Positions 49,183 to 56,675 of a DNA stretch of 64,000 bases are shown piece after piece. The position numbers and the translations under genes were made by a program. The notes beneath the pieces were generated by a model. It was not told where the DNA came from. It saw only the letters and a program-made list of their open reading frames with translations, and did not search any database. The stretch lies in contig RHKY01000006.1 in NCBI GenBank assembly GCA_008363385.1, positions 62,001-126,000 of the forward strand, written 5' to 3'. The DNA comes from Acidobacteriota bacterium. GTDB taxonomy: Bacteria > Acidobacteriota > Thermoanaerobaculia > UBA5066. Each line of letters begins with the position of its first letter. Position 1 is the first letter of the stretch.

Positions 49183-51848
49183 CCGACGCCCGCCTCGAGA
49201 GGAAGCAGGAGCTCCTCGCCGCCCTCGCCGTCGCGCCGACGGAGGACCGCTCGCGGCTGCTCGCGGAGCGCTGCGGGGAAGACCCTGGACTCCGCGCCGA
49301 GGTGGAGGCCCTCCTCCCCTATCTCGGCGCCCCGACACCGTCGCCCGCGGGCGACCTCGAGGCCGCGCTCGAGGAGAGGCTGACCGAGCGGTTCGTCGGC
49401 AAGACCTTCGGCCCGTACACAGTCGAGCGGCTCCTTGGCAGGGGCGGGTTCTCCCGGGTCTTCCTCGCGACCCGCTCATTCGAGGGGCAAGAGCGGAGGT
49501 ACGCGGTGAAGGTCCCCCTCGGCGGCTCGTTCGCCGAGGAGGTAGCCCGCTACCGCCTCGAGATCGCCGTCCTGAGCCAGCTCCGCCACCCGAACATTGC
49601 GGGTCTGGTCGACGTCGTGCCGGGGCCCGACGACCAGCCGCTCCTCGTCATGGACTTCGTGGACGGCGCCCGGGCCATCACGCTCGCGGCAGCCGATGCG
49701 CGGCTCTCGATCCGGCACAGAATCGAGCTCTTCCTGAAGGTGCTCTCGGCCCTCGGCGCTGCGCACGAGCGCGGCGTGATCCACTGCGACGTCTCGGCCG
49801 GGAACGTCGTCCTGCGAGCCGATGGCGAGCCGGTCGTCATCGACTTCGGAATCGCGAAGGTTTCCTGGGAGCGCGCCGGGACGGTGACGGTCGGCCCGCG
49901 GCCGCTCACGTACGAGTACGCCAGTCCCGAGCAGTACCTCGGCGAGCCGCTCTCCGTCCGGACCGACATCTACTCGGCTGGCGTCCTTCTCTACGAGCTG
50001 CTGGCCGGCGTCCTCCCTTACAACCTTGACCGGAAGGACACCGCGGCCTGCCGCCGGTCCGTCTGCGAGACCCGGGCGGAGCGAGCGAGCCAACGCTGCC
50101 TCCAGGCCCCGGCTTCGGCTGCCGTGCCGCCGCAGGACGCCGCCCGGGCGCTCCGCGGGGACCTCGACGCGATCCTGGGCAAGGCCCTCGAGAAGGAGCC
50201 GGGGCGCCGCTACGCGACGGCGAGCGCCTTCGCGGAGGATCTCCGCGCCCACCTCGAGCTCCGCCCCGTCGCAGCGAAAGCCCCGGGGAGCATCGAGCGG
50301 ACGTGGCGGTGGGTGCGGCGCCACCCGGGCGTCTCGGCGACGGCCGCCCTCGCGGTCGTCCTGTCCGCGGGCTTCGGTACGTTCCACGTGATCCGGCTCG
50401 GCCGCGAGCAGGCTCGGGCCCAGAAGATCGCCGCGGCATTCCGCGACGTCCTGCGCGGGTTCGATCCTGCCGCCGTCTCGAAGAACCCGGTGACGGTCCG
50501 AGACCTCCTCGACCAAGCCGCCGCGAAGGCCGCCGCCCAGCTGAAGGACGAACCCCTCGTCCGTGGCGCGGTCCTCGAGACGCTCGGCACGACGTACTCG
50601 TCTCTCGGAGATCTGGACCGGGCCGAGAAGCTCCTCCGGGAGGCGGTGACGCTGCGGAAAGGAGGGTCTCCCGCCGAACGCGCGGAGAGCCTCGTCGATC
50701 TCGGGGCGACCCTCCAGCGCCGCGGCCAGCTGAAGGAGGCGGAGCCGCTCCTGCGCGAGGCACTGGACCTGCGCATCAAGGATCGGGGGCCGAATGACAA
50801 ATCGGTCGCCGAGTGCATGACGACGCTCGCCATCGTCCGGAAGGGCCAGGGAGACACGAGGGAGACGATCGCCCTCATCGAGCGGTCGCTCGCCATCCTG
50901 GAGAAGGTGGCACCCGGGAGCGACGCGATCCTCGAGTCCAGGAACGAGCTGGCGAACCTCCTGGTCGAATCGACGAGCGACTACCAGAAGGCCATCGCGC
51001 TCCACGCGCAGAACCTCGTCGACCTTCGGCAGTACTACGGCGAGAGCCACCCGTACGTGGCGCTGGCGCTGAACAACATCGCCAGGGCCGAGACGGACGC
51101 GGGGCGGAATGCGGAAGCGGAGCGCCACTTCCAGGAGGCGCTCGCCCTCCAGCAGAAGATCTACGGCGAGCCCCATCCTGAGACGGCGCTCACGCTGCAC
51201 AACTACGGGTACCTTCGATTGGAGGAAGGCCACCTCGAAGAAGCCGAGAAGCTCACTCGCGAGTCGCTCGAGATGCGCCGAAGCGTGCTTCAAAAGGGCC
51301 ACCCGGACATCGCCATCAGCCTCAACAACCTCGGCCTCATCGTGAAGCGGCGGGGGAACCTTGACGAGGCGGAGCGATGCTTCAGAGAGTCGCTCGAGGT
51401 CACCCGGGCGGCGGCCGGGGACGATAGCCCGGACGTGGCGCTCGGACTGATGAACCTCGGCGGGATCTACCGCGACAAGGGCGAGTTCGCGAAGGCCGAG
51501 CCGCTCCTCGAGGACGCGCTGGCGCGGGACCGGAAGGTGTTCCTCTCCCCGAACGTGTCCCTCGTTCGGGACATGACCTCCCTCGCCCAGGCGAAAGCCG
51601 GGCTCAGGAAGTTCACCGAGGCCGAGGCGCTCCTGAAGGAAGCGATGGCCGCGCTGCCGAATACCCGCATCGCGGCCGACCACGACGCCTATGCCGAGGT
51701 CGGCGAGGCGTACGCATCGGTCCTCCTTAAGACCGGACGGACGATTGAGGCACGAGCGATGATCGACGGCGCACTGCTGACTTTCGCGAAGAAGCCGGCG
51801 AGTCGCGCGAGGTTCGAGAAACTCCGAACCCTCCTCCCGAGCCAGTAG
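49179..51848 (+). CDS. Ser/Thr protein kinase with TPR sensor region
   Basis: The 889-aa protein has a short N-terminal part and a kinase domain (about residues 75-365). Elements are GRGGFSRVFLATR, the lysine in YAVKVPL, the catalytic loop GVIHCDVSAGNVVL and DFGIAKV. HCD in place of HRD makes it a non-RD kinase. A membrane helix (ATAALAVVLSAGFGTFHVI) precedes at least eight TPR-like repeats (SLGDLDRAEKLLREAVTL; GNLDEAERCFRESLEV), which are probably periplasmic. It should regulate the partner sigma factor by phosphorylation. The ATG at 49179 overlaps the sigma stop. Confidence 0.88.
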   Translation: MTDARLERKQELLAALAVAPTEDRSRLLAERCGEDPGLRAEVEALLPYLGAPTPSPAGDLEAALEERLTERFVGKTFGPYTVERLLGRGGFSRVFLATRSFEGQERRYAVKVPLGGSFAEEVARYRLEIAVLSQLRHPNIAGLVDVVPGPDDQPLLVMDFVDGARAITLAAADARLSIRHRIELFLKVLSALGAAHERGVIHCDVSAGNVVLRADGEPVVIDFGIAKVSWERAGTVTVGPRPLTYEYASPEQYLGEPLSVRTDIYSAGVLLYELLAGVLPYNLDRKDTAACRRSVCETRAERASQRCLQAPASAAVPPQDAARALRGDLDAILGKALEKEPGRRYATASAFAEDLRAHLELRPVAAKAPGSIERTWRWVRRHPGVSATAALAVVLSAGFGTFHVIRLGREQARAQKIAAAFRDVLRGFDPAAVSKNPVTVRDLLDQAAAKAAAQLKDEPLVRGAVLETLGTTYSSLGDLDRAEKLLREAVTLRKGGSPAERAESLVDLGATLQRRGQLKEAEPLLREALDLRIKDRGPNDKSVAECMTTLAIVRKGQGDTRETIALIERSLAILEKVAPGSDAILESRNELANLLVESTSDYQKAIALHAQNLVDLRQYYGESHPYVALALNNIARAETDAGRNAEAERHFQEALALQQKIYGEPHPETALTLHNYGYLRLEEGHLEEAEKLTRESLEMRRSVLQKGHPDIAISLNNLGLIVKRRGNLDEAERCFRESLEVTRAAAGDDSPDVALGLMNLGGIYRDKGEFAKAEPLLEDALARDRKVFLSPNVSLVRDMTSLAQAKAGLRKFTEAEALLKEAMAALPNTRIAADHDAYAEVGEAYASVLLKTGRTIEARAMIDGALLTFAKKPASRARFEKLRTLLPSQ

Positions 51849-51953
51849 AGAATTTCATCCCTCTCGCGAGAAAAACGACACGAGTTCCGCGCTCTTCGGA
51901 GTAGCGAGCTGCAGACATCCCGAGACGTCCGCAGCCGCGAGAAGGAGAGTGCT

Positions 51954-52460
51954 ATGGAGCTGACCCCCGCGGCCGGACTGTCCGGCGTACGTCTCACCCA
52001 CCCGATGGCCTCGCCGTGCGACGAGGCCTGGTTCCGCTGCCCGTCGTGCCGGGCGAACCTCCCCCGGCTGCCCTGGGTCCTCGACCTCCCGGGGACGACC
52101 GAGAGCGTCACGATCGACGTCTGGCCCGCGGGCGTAAGGGCGCCGTACGAGCTTCCCGTCGCGCCTCGGCTCGGCGTCCGGCAGATCTCCGCGATCCTCG
52201 GGCGGACGATCCGGTCGACCTACGCCCTCACGCCCGATTTTGAGGACGCCGGGCTGCGTCTTCCCGGGCGGGATCTCTTCGTCCGGACGGTCCCTTTCTT
52301 CGAGTGGCTCCACAGCCACCCGCGGCTTCGCTCCCGGGCGGAGACGCTCGCCGAGCGGGACCAGCGCCGAGCGGTCAGCGGCGGGATGCTCCGGCCGGGG
52401 CCGCGTTCCGATCGCCGGGACCGCGAAGTCCGCTTGTCCGGAGGCCGGCGCGACCACTGA
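51954..52460 (+). CDS. Hypothetical protein with a Cys pair
   Basis: The 168-aa protein contains WFRCPSCRANLPRLPWVLDL, a possible half zinc site, and VRQISAILGRTIRSTYALTP; the C-terminal 30 residues are Arg/Gly-rich and look disordered. It has a good ribosome site (AGAAGGAGA). It stands between the kinase and the terminator at 52542. No family recognised. Confidence 0.5.
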   Translation: MELTPAAGLSGVRLTHPMASPCDEAWFRCPSCRANLPRLPWVLDLPGTTESVTIDVWPAGVRAPYELPVAPRLGVRQISAILGRTIRSTYALTPDFEDAGLRLPGRDLFVRTVPFFEWLHSHPRLRSRAETLAERDQRRAVSGGMLRPGPRSDRRDREVRLSGGRRDH

Positions 52461-52541
52461 GCCCGCCGTACATCGGGGTCGCCGAAACGATCTCGAATCG
52501 ATCGCTTCTACATCCCCGCTGTACCTGGATGGATGGTGACA

Positions 52542-52576
52542 GATCCCCACGGGCGCCGGAGCCGCCCGTGGGGATC
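52542..52576. terminator. Strong bidirectional hairpin terminator
   Basis: GATCCCCACGGGCG (52542-52555), a 7-base loop and the perfect complement (52563-52576) give a 14-bp stem, followed by TTCCGTT on the plus strand. It separates the plus-strand gene at 51954 from the convergent recombinase at 52588. Confidence 0.8.
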
Positions 52577-52587
52577 TTCCGTTCGCG

Positions 52588-53859
52588 TCAGGCCCTCCGG
52601 GTGGCGTCGTTCACCCGGTCGAGGACCTTGGCCACCTCCCCGAGCACGCGCTCGTCGCCCCGGGCGTAGCGGGCCGTGGTGGCGATGTCGGTGTGCCCGA
52701 GGAGGTCGGAGACGACCTTGAGGTTCACGCCGGAGGAGACAAGCGTCGACGCGAACGTGTGGCGAAGGTCGTGGATCCGGAGCCGCCGGCTGATCCCGGC
52801 CACCGCCTTCGCCATTGAGAACTTCCGGGCGACCTTCTCCTTCGTGAGCGGCTTGTCGTCCTCGTCGAGGAAGACGAACTCCGAGATGACCGGGCGCTTC
52901 TTCAGCGCCTCGAGCGCGGTCCGGACCACGTCCGAGAGGGGGAGGGTGACCGGCTTGTTCTTCTTCTGCGTCACGACCCGGATGACGTTCTCCTCGAGAG
53001 AGACGCTCGACCATCGGAGGTTCAGGCCGTCGGAGAGGCGGAGCCCGGTGTCCAGGAGCGTCCAGAAGAACGGCCGGTAGTGCTGGAGCCGGCGGAAGAT
53101 CTCCTTCGCGGCCTTCCCGCCCGGGAGCCGCCCCCCGCCGACGCGCTTCATTCCGCCCGAGGGGTGCGGCACGATCTTGGGCGGGGTCCGGATTCGAGCC
53201 AGGTAGGCCCGAAAGAGGGCCTCGTCCTCGAAGGCGTTCAGGAACCGGCGCCGCTCGTCGAGGGAGAGCTCCAGCTCCGGGAGGTTCTGGGCGGCCCACT
53301 TCACCTTCTTCTTGACCGGGCTCCCGTCGAGGACGTCGAGCTCGACGGCCCACCCGATGACGACCCGCAGGACGTGGATCGCGTCGTTGATCGTCGTCCC
53401 GGAGTACGGCTTCTTCACGCACTCGGGCGTGCAGCCGTGCGGCTTCCTCCCCTTCCCCCGCTTCGGGCAGTAGCCCCCCTTGATCATCTCGCCGATGAAA
53501 GCGTTGATCTTCTGGCTCGTCAGCTGGTCCATCGGGACGTCCCCGAACTTCGGCAGGAGGTGCCGCCGCAGAAAGGCCGTGTAGTGCTCCTTCGTCGCGG
53601 GCCGGATCCGGGCGGTCATGTCGTCGAAGTGATCGGTGACGAACGCCTTCAGCGTCGGACGCTTCGCGAAGACCGCCGGGTTGAGCGCCTCGTTTTCGAG
53701 TTCCTCGCGAAAGGCGTTCCAGAGCTTGATGGCCTCGGACCGGGACGGGACGTTCGTCAGCGTCCGCTTCCGGCGCTTCCGCCCGTCCGTCCCGGGGACG
53801 AAGCAGTAGAAGGTCGCGACCCTACGGCCGGCGTTGTAGGAGAAGCCGGGGAGCTTCAT
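52588..53859 (-). CDS. Island tyrosine recombinase (integrase)
   Basis: The 423-aa protein has an N-terminal arm-binding-like segment, a core-binding domain (RIRPATKEHYTAFLRRHLLP) and a catalytic domain. Arg is in LLDTGLRLSDGLNLRW, HxxR in RIHDLRHTFASTLVSSG and His/Tyr in LLGHTDIATTARYARG; the Lys is probably in VTQKKNKPVTL. A Cys-rich insertion (GYCPKRGKGRKPHGCTPEC) lies near residue 130. It sits 420 bp from the intact tRNA-Pro, as expected for the enzyme that made the 45-bp attachment repeats. Confidence 0.92.
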   Translation of the reverse strand: MKLPGFSYNAGRRVATFYCFVPGTDGRKRRKRTLTNVPSRSEAIKLWNAFREELENEALNPAVFAKRPTLKAFVTDHFDDMTARIRPATKEHYTAFLRRHLLPKFGDVPMDQLTSQKINAFIGEMIKGGYCPKRGKGRKPHGCTPECVKKPYSGTTINDAIHVLRVVIGWAVELDVLDGSPVKKKVKWAAQNLPELELSLDERRRFLNAFEDEALFRAYLARIRTPPKIVPHPSGGMKRVGGGRLPGGKAAKEIFRRLQHYRPFFWTLLDTGLRLSDGLNLRWSSVSLEENVIRVVTQKKNKPVTLPLSDVVRTALEALKKRPVISEFVFLDEDDKPLTKEKVARKFSMAKAVAGISRRLRIHDLRHTFASTLVSSGVNLKVVSDLLGHTDIATTARYARGDERVLGEVAKVLDRVNDATRRA

Positions 53860-53878
53860 CGGCCACCCCCGGCGAGCG

Positions 53879-54109
53879 CTACCGCTTCGGCTCCTCCGGA
53901 CTCAGCGGCGACGCGGCGGCCTGCTCGCGCCGCTCGAGCGCCTCCTGCTGCTCGCGCAGGAACTTCTGGACTTCGGTCTCCGGGTAGACGACGACGGTGG
54001 CGGAGAGGGCGTACCAGCCCTTCGGGCCCTTGCCCTGCCGACGCCACTTCCCGAGCGTCCCCGTCTTGACCCCGATTCGCCGAGCAACTTCGGATGCCTT
54101 GATCGCCAT
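53879..54109 (-). CDS. Small HTH protein, excisionase-like
   Basis: The 76-aa protein has a MerR/excisionase-type helix-turn-helix (IKASEVARRIGVKTGTLGKW) and a short wing (VVVYPETEVQKFLREQ). Its stop is 19 bases before the recombinase start on the same strand, so the two are co-transcribed. It likely sets the direction of recombination or regulates the recombinase. Confidence 0.75.
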   Translation of the reverse strand: MAIKASEVARRIGVKTGTLGKWRRQGKGPKGWYALSATVVVYPETEVQKFLREQQEALERREQAAASPLSPEEPKR

Positions 54110-54188
54110 CGAACACCTCCGCGCGAAGCATCGGCGGACGTCGCATGACGACCATGGACGGCGTCGAAATCACCGTCCTCGAAACGAG

Positions 54189-54210
54189 AATTAGATACTT
54201 TGTTAGATAC
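54189..54210. promoter_or_regulatory. Arm-type recombinase sites, right end
   Basis: Two direct copies of TTAGATAC (54190-54197 and 54202-54209) are 12 bp apart, between the HTH gene and the attachment site. The same motif lies beside the left attachment site at 3656-3697. Confidence 0.55.
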
Positions 54211-54278
54211 CCCCCAAAAAACTCGCAGGGCGCCTGTTCGACGCTACCTGCTAAATCCTTTGTGTTGAGTATCTTAAG

Positions 54279-54323
54279 TGGTCGGGACGGCGGGATTCGA
54301 ACCCGCGACCCCTTGAACCCCAT
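54279..54323 (-). repeat. Right attachment site within tRNA-Pro
   Basis: 45 bases identical to 3540-3584. The repeat ends in the anticodon loop; the 5' half of the tRNA beyond it is chromosomal. Confidence 0.9.
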
Positions 54324-54355
54324 TCAAGTACGCTACCAGGCTGCGCCACGTCCCG
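54279..54355 (-). tRNA. tRNA-Pro (anticodon GGG)
   Basis: The 77-base gene folds as a full cloverleaf. The acceptor CGGGACG pairs with CGTCCCG, the anticodon stem CTTGA/TCAAG closes loop ATGGGGT, and the T-arm is GCGGG-TTCGAAT-CCCGC. CCA is encoded. Its 3' 45 bases are the right attachment site of the island, so the insertion left the tRNA intact. Its present 3' flank is island DNA; CAGG-CGC-CCTG followed by TTTTTT near 54216-54235 may terminate it. Confidence 0.95.
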
Positions 54356-54414
54356 ACCGGAGAGTGCGACGGGGGCGCCTCGACCTTCGGGGGGCGCCTC
54401 CCGGGGGTGCGGGG

Positions 54415-54443
54415 GTTGTACCACCGGGTCCGGACGCGGTCAA
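54415..54443 (-). promoter_or_regulatory. Sigma-70 promoter of tRNA-Pro
   Basis: On the minus strand TTGACC (54443-54438), a 17-base spacer and TACAAC (54420-54415) lie about 60 bases before the mature 5' end of tRNA-Pro. Confidence 0.7.
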
Positions 54444-54492
54444 TGAGCGGAGCGCGCCCGGGCAGCCCTGGACGGGGGCGGCTTCGCCTGGG

Positions 54493-55242
54493 CTACTCCG
54501 GGTCCCGCGAGAGGATCGCCAGGATCGCCCTCAGCTCCGCGATCGCGATCGAGAGGCGCGGGTCGGGGAACGACGGGGGCGGCTCGACGAGCGAGGCGAG
54601 CTCGATCGCCGTGATCTCGCGCTCGGGCTTCGGGCGGGCCTTCGCCCTCGTGCGGCGGGACGGACCCGGCTCCTCCTCCGCGGGCAGGGCGGGTGCGGCG
54701 GCCCCGGCCCCCGGCTCCCCGGCCGACACCGGCTCGGAGACCTCCTCCTCCGGCGACTCCGGCACGGGTTCGGCCTTCTCGGGCGTCCCGGCCGGCGGCT
54801 CGAGCGAGGTCTCCTCGAAGACGAGCTCCTGGGCGGACTCTTCCCTGGCCGGCCTGGGGCGCGCCCGGCGGGGCTTCGGGATCGGCGGCGGGGAGGGAAC
54901 GGGCGGCGGGACGAGGAGCGGGGGCTCGACCTCGCCCGCGTCCGCCTCGGAGCCTGTCCCCTCGGCGCGGGCCGGGGCGGCGGCGAGGCCCTTCAGCTCG
55001 CTGTCGAGCCGCTTCTTGGCTCCCGCGATCGTGTAGCCCTCGTCGTAGAGGAGCTGCTTGATCCGGCGGATCAGCTGGAGGTCGGTCTCGCTGTAGAAGC
55101 GCGGGCCGCTCCCCTGCTTTCCCGAGCCGAGCACCGGGAACTCCGTCTCCCAGTAGCGGAGGACGTACGGCTGGACGTCCGCGATGCGACAGACGTCCCC
55201 CACGCGGTACCGCGCACCGCTGGTCGCTTCCGGGTCGCTCAC
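54493..55242 (-). CDS. MerR-family transcriptional regulator
   Basis: The 249-aa protein has an N-terminal MerR winged helix (YRVGDVCRIADVQPYVLRYW, then FYSETDLQLIRRIKQLLYDE and GYTIAGAKKRL). A long Pro/Glu-rich low-complexity region follows and then a short helical end. This N-terminal form is the one commonly found near ihfA or der-type housekeeping genes. The effector is unknown. It lies just downstream of der on the same strand. Confidence 0.82.
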   Translation of the reverse strand: MSDPEATSGARYRVGDVCRIADVQPYVLRYWETEFPVLGSGKQGSGPRFYSETDLQLIRRIKQLLYDEGYTIAGAKKRLDSELKGLAAAPARAEGTGSEADAGEVEPPLLVPPPVPSPPPIPKPRRARPRPAREESAQELVFEETSLEPPAGTPEKAEPVPESPEEEVSEPVSAGEPGAGAAAPALPAEEEPGPSRRTRAKARPKPEREITAIELASLVEPPPSFPDPRLSIAIAELRAILAILSRDPE

Positions 55243-55304
55243 GCGCGCATTCCCTCCGGGCGGTCGTTCGTCACGCCGATCCCGGGGAGTTTAGCGGAAT
55301 CCCT

Positions 55305-56675
55305 TCAGGCGCTGGGGCCGACCGTGAACTTGACCGGGACGCCGTCGAGGGCCCACTTCTCCCGGATCCGGTTCTGGAGGAACCGCTCGAAGGAGAAGTG
55401 GAGCGGCTCGGACCGGTCGGCGAAGAGCCGCACGAGGGGGGGCTCGGAGGCGACCTGGACGGCGTAGCGGATCTTCAGGTCGCGGCCCGACCGGCCCCTC
55501 GGCTGCTGCATCTCGAACGCGCGCTGAAGGACGCGGTTCAGCTCGCCCGTGGGGATCCGGGTGGCGAACCGCCTCGCCAGGGCGTCGGCCTCGGAGAGGA
55601 TCCGGCCCACCCCCTTGCCCGTGACGCTCGAGACCTCCAGGAACGGCGCCCCCTTCACGAAGCCGAAGCGCTCCTTGACGTCGCGCCTCAGGTTCCTGAC
55701 GCGCTGCGGGTCGTCCGCGACGAGGTCCCACTTGTTGGCGACGAGGAGGACGGCCCGCCCCGACTCCTCGGCGTACCCGGCGATCGTGGCGTCCTGGGCG
55801 GTGATCCCCTCCCCCGCGTCGAAGAGGACGACGGCCACCTGCGCCCGCTCGATCGACTTGCGGGCCGCCACGACCGAGAGCTTCTCGACCGGGTCGACCG
55901 TCTTCCCCTTCCGGCGGATGCCGGCGGTGTCGACGAGGAGGTAGTGCCGCCCCCCGCGCGTCAGGACCACGTCGACGGGGTTCCGCGTGGTCCCGGCGAC
56001 CTCCGAGACCATGACGCGGTCCGCGCCGCAGAGGGCGTTGACGAGGGACGACTTCCCGACGTTCGGGCGTCCCACCACCGCCATCGCGAGGGGGGAGACG
56101 CGGGTCTCGGGGTCGAGGTCCTCGGGGAGCGCCGCCTCCAGCGTCTCGACGAGCTCGTCGACGCCGCTGCCGTGGATCGCCGAGACGGGGACGACCCTCT
56201 CGAACCCGAGCCGGGTCGCCTCGGTCTGCCGCTCCTGGGCCTCGCGGGTGTCGACCTTGTTCCAGACGACGATGACCGGCTTTCCCAGGAGCCGCAGGCG
56301 CCTGGCGACGCGCTCGTCCTCCGGGAGGAGCCCGGCGACTCCGTCCAGGACGAGGAGGAGGAGGTCGGCGTCGGCGACGGCCGTGAGCGCCCGGTCGCTC
56401 GTCCAGGCCGCGAAGCCCTCCGAGGCGTCGAGGTCCAGGCCGCCGGTGTCCACGAGCCGGTAGACGCGCCCCGCGTCGGTCCTCACGTTCGTCTCGAGGA
56501 CGTCTCGCGTCATCCCGGGGCGGTCGTGGACGAGGGCCTTGCGGCCTCCCGCGATCCGGTTGAAGAGGGCGGACTTCCCGACGTTGGGCCGGCCCACGAG
56601 GGCGACCTGGAAGGAGGCCGGAAGCTCGATCGAGGGCCTCTCCTTGCCCCTCGGGGCCTCCTCGCGCCCGGTCAT
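55305..56675 (-). CDS. der: Ribosome-assembly GTPase Der (EngA)
   Basis: The 456-aa protein has two tandem GTPase domains, each with G1 GRPNVGKS (VALVGRPNVGKSALFN; MAVVGRPNVGKSSLVN), G3 DTGG / DTAG and G4 NKVD / NKWD. A KH-like C-terminal domain ends with LQNRIREKWALDGVPVKFTV. Der acts in maturation of the 50S subunit. The ATG at 56675 overlaps the RNase R stop; longer upstream frames are shadows of that gene. Confidence 0.96.
   Translation of the reverse strand: MTGREEAPRGKERPSIELPASFQVALVGRPNVGKSALFNRIAGGRKALVHDRPGMTRDVLETNVRTDAGRVYRLVDTGGLDLDASEGFAAWTSDRALTAVADADLLLLVLDGVAGLLPEDERVARRLRLLGKPVIVVWNKVDTREAQERQTEATRLGFERVVPVSAIHGSGVDELVETLEAALPEDLDPETRVSPLAMAVVGRPNVGKSSLVNALCGADRVMVSEVAGTTRNPVDVVLTRGGRHYLLVDTAGIRRKGKTVDPVEKLSVVAARKSIERAQVAVVLFDAGEGITAQDATIAGYAEESGRAVLLVANKWDLVADDPQRVRNLRRDVKERFGFVKGAPFLEVSSVTGKGVGRILSEADALARRFATRIPTGELNRVLQRAFEMQQPRGRSGRDLKIRYAVQVASEPPLVRLFADRSEPLHFSFERFLQNRIREKWALDGVPVKFTVGPSA

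Larger units (their letters stand above)
3540..54323. mobile_element. 50.8-kb genomic island integrated in tRNA-Pro(GGG)
   Basis: A 45-bp perfect direct repeat (3540-3584 and 54279-54323) bounds the region. The right copy is part of an intact tRNA-Pro gene and the left copy is only its 3' half, from the CCA end to the anticodon loop. The tyrosine recombinase and its small HTH partner are next to the intact tRNA, as is usual for tRNA-targeting elements. Cargo comprises metal efflux, thiol oxidoreductases, a vWA/PP2C/kinase module, type I restriction, antirestriction and two DNA-pump ATPases. No canonical relaxase or VirB4 was recognised, so it could be integrative-mobilisable, satellite-like or a degraded conjugative element. 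Confidence 0.9.

Noticed and set aside
49476-51683. 735-aa frame antisense to the kinase
   Set aside because: Same GC artefact; low-complexity composition and no ribosome site.
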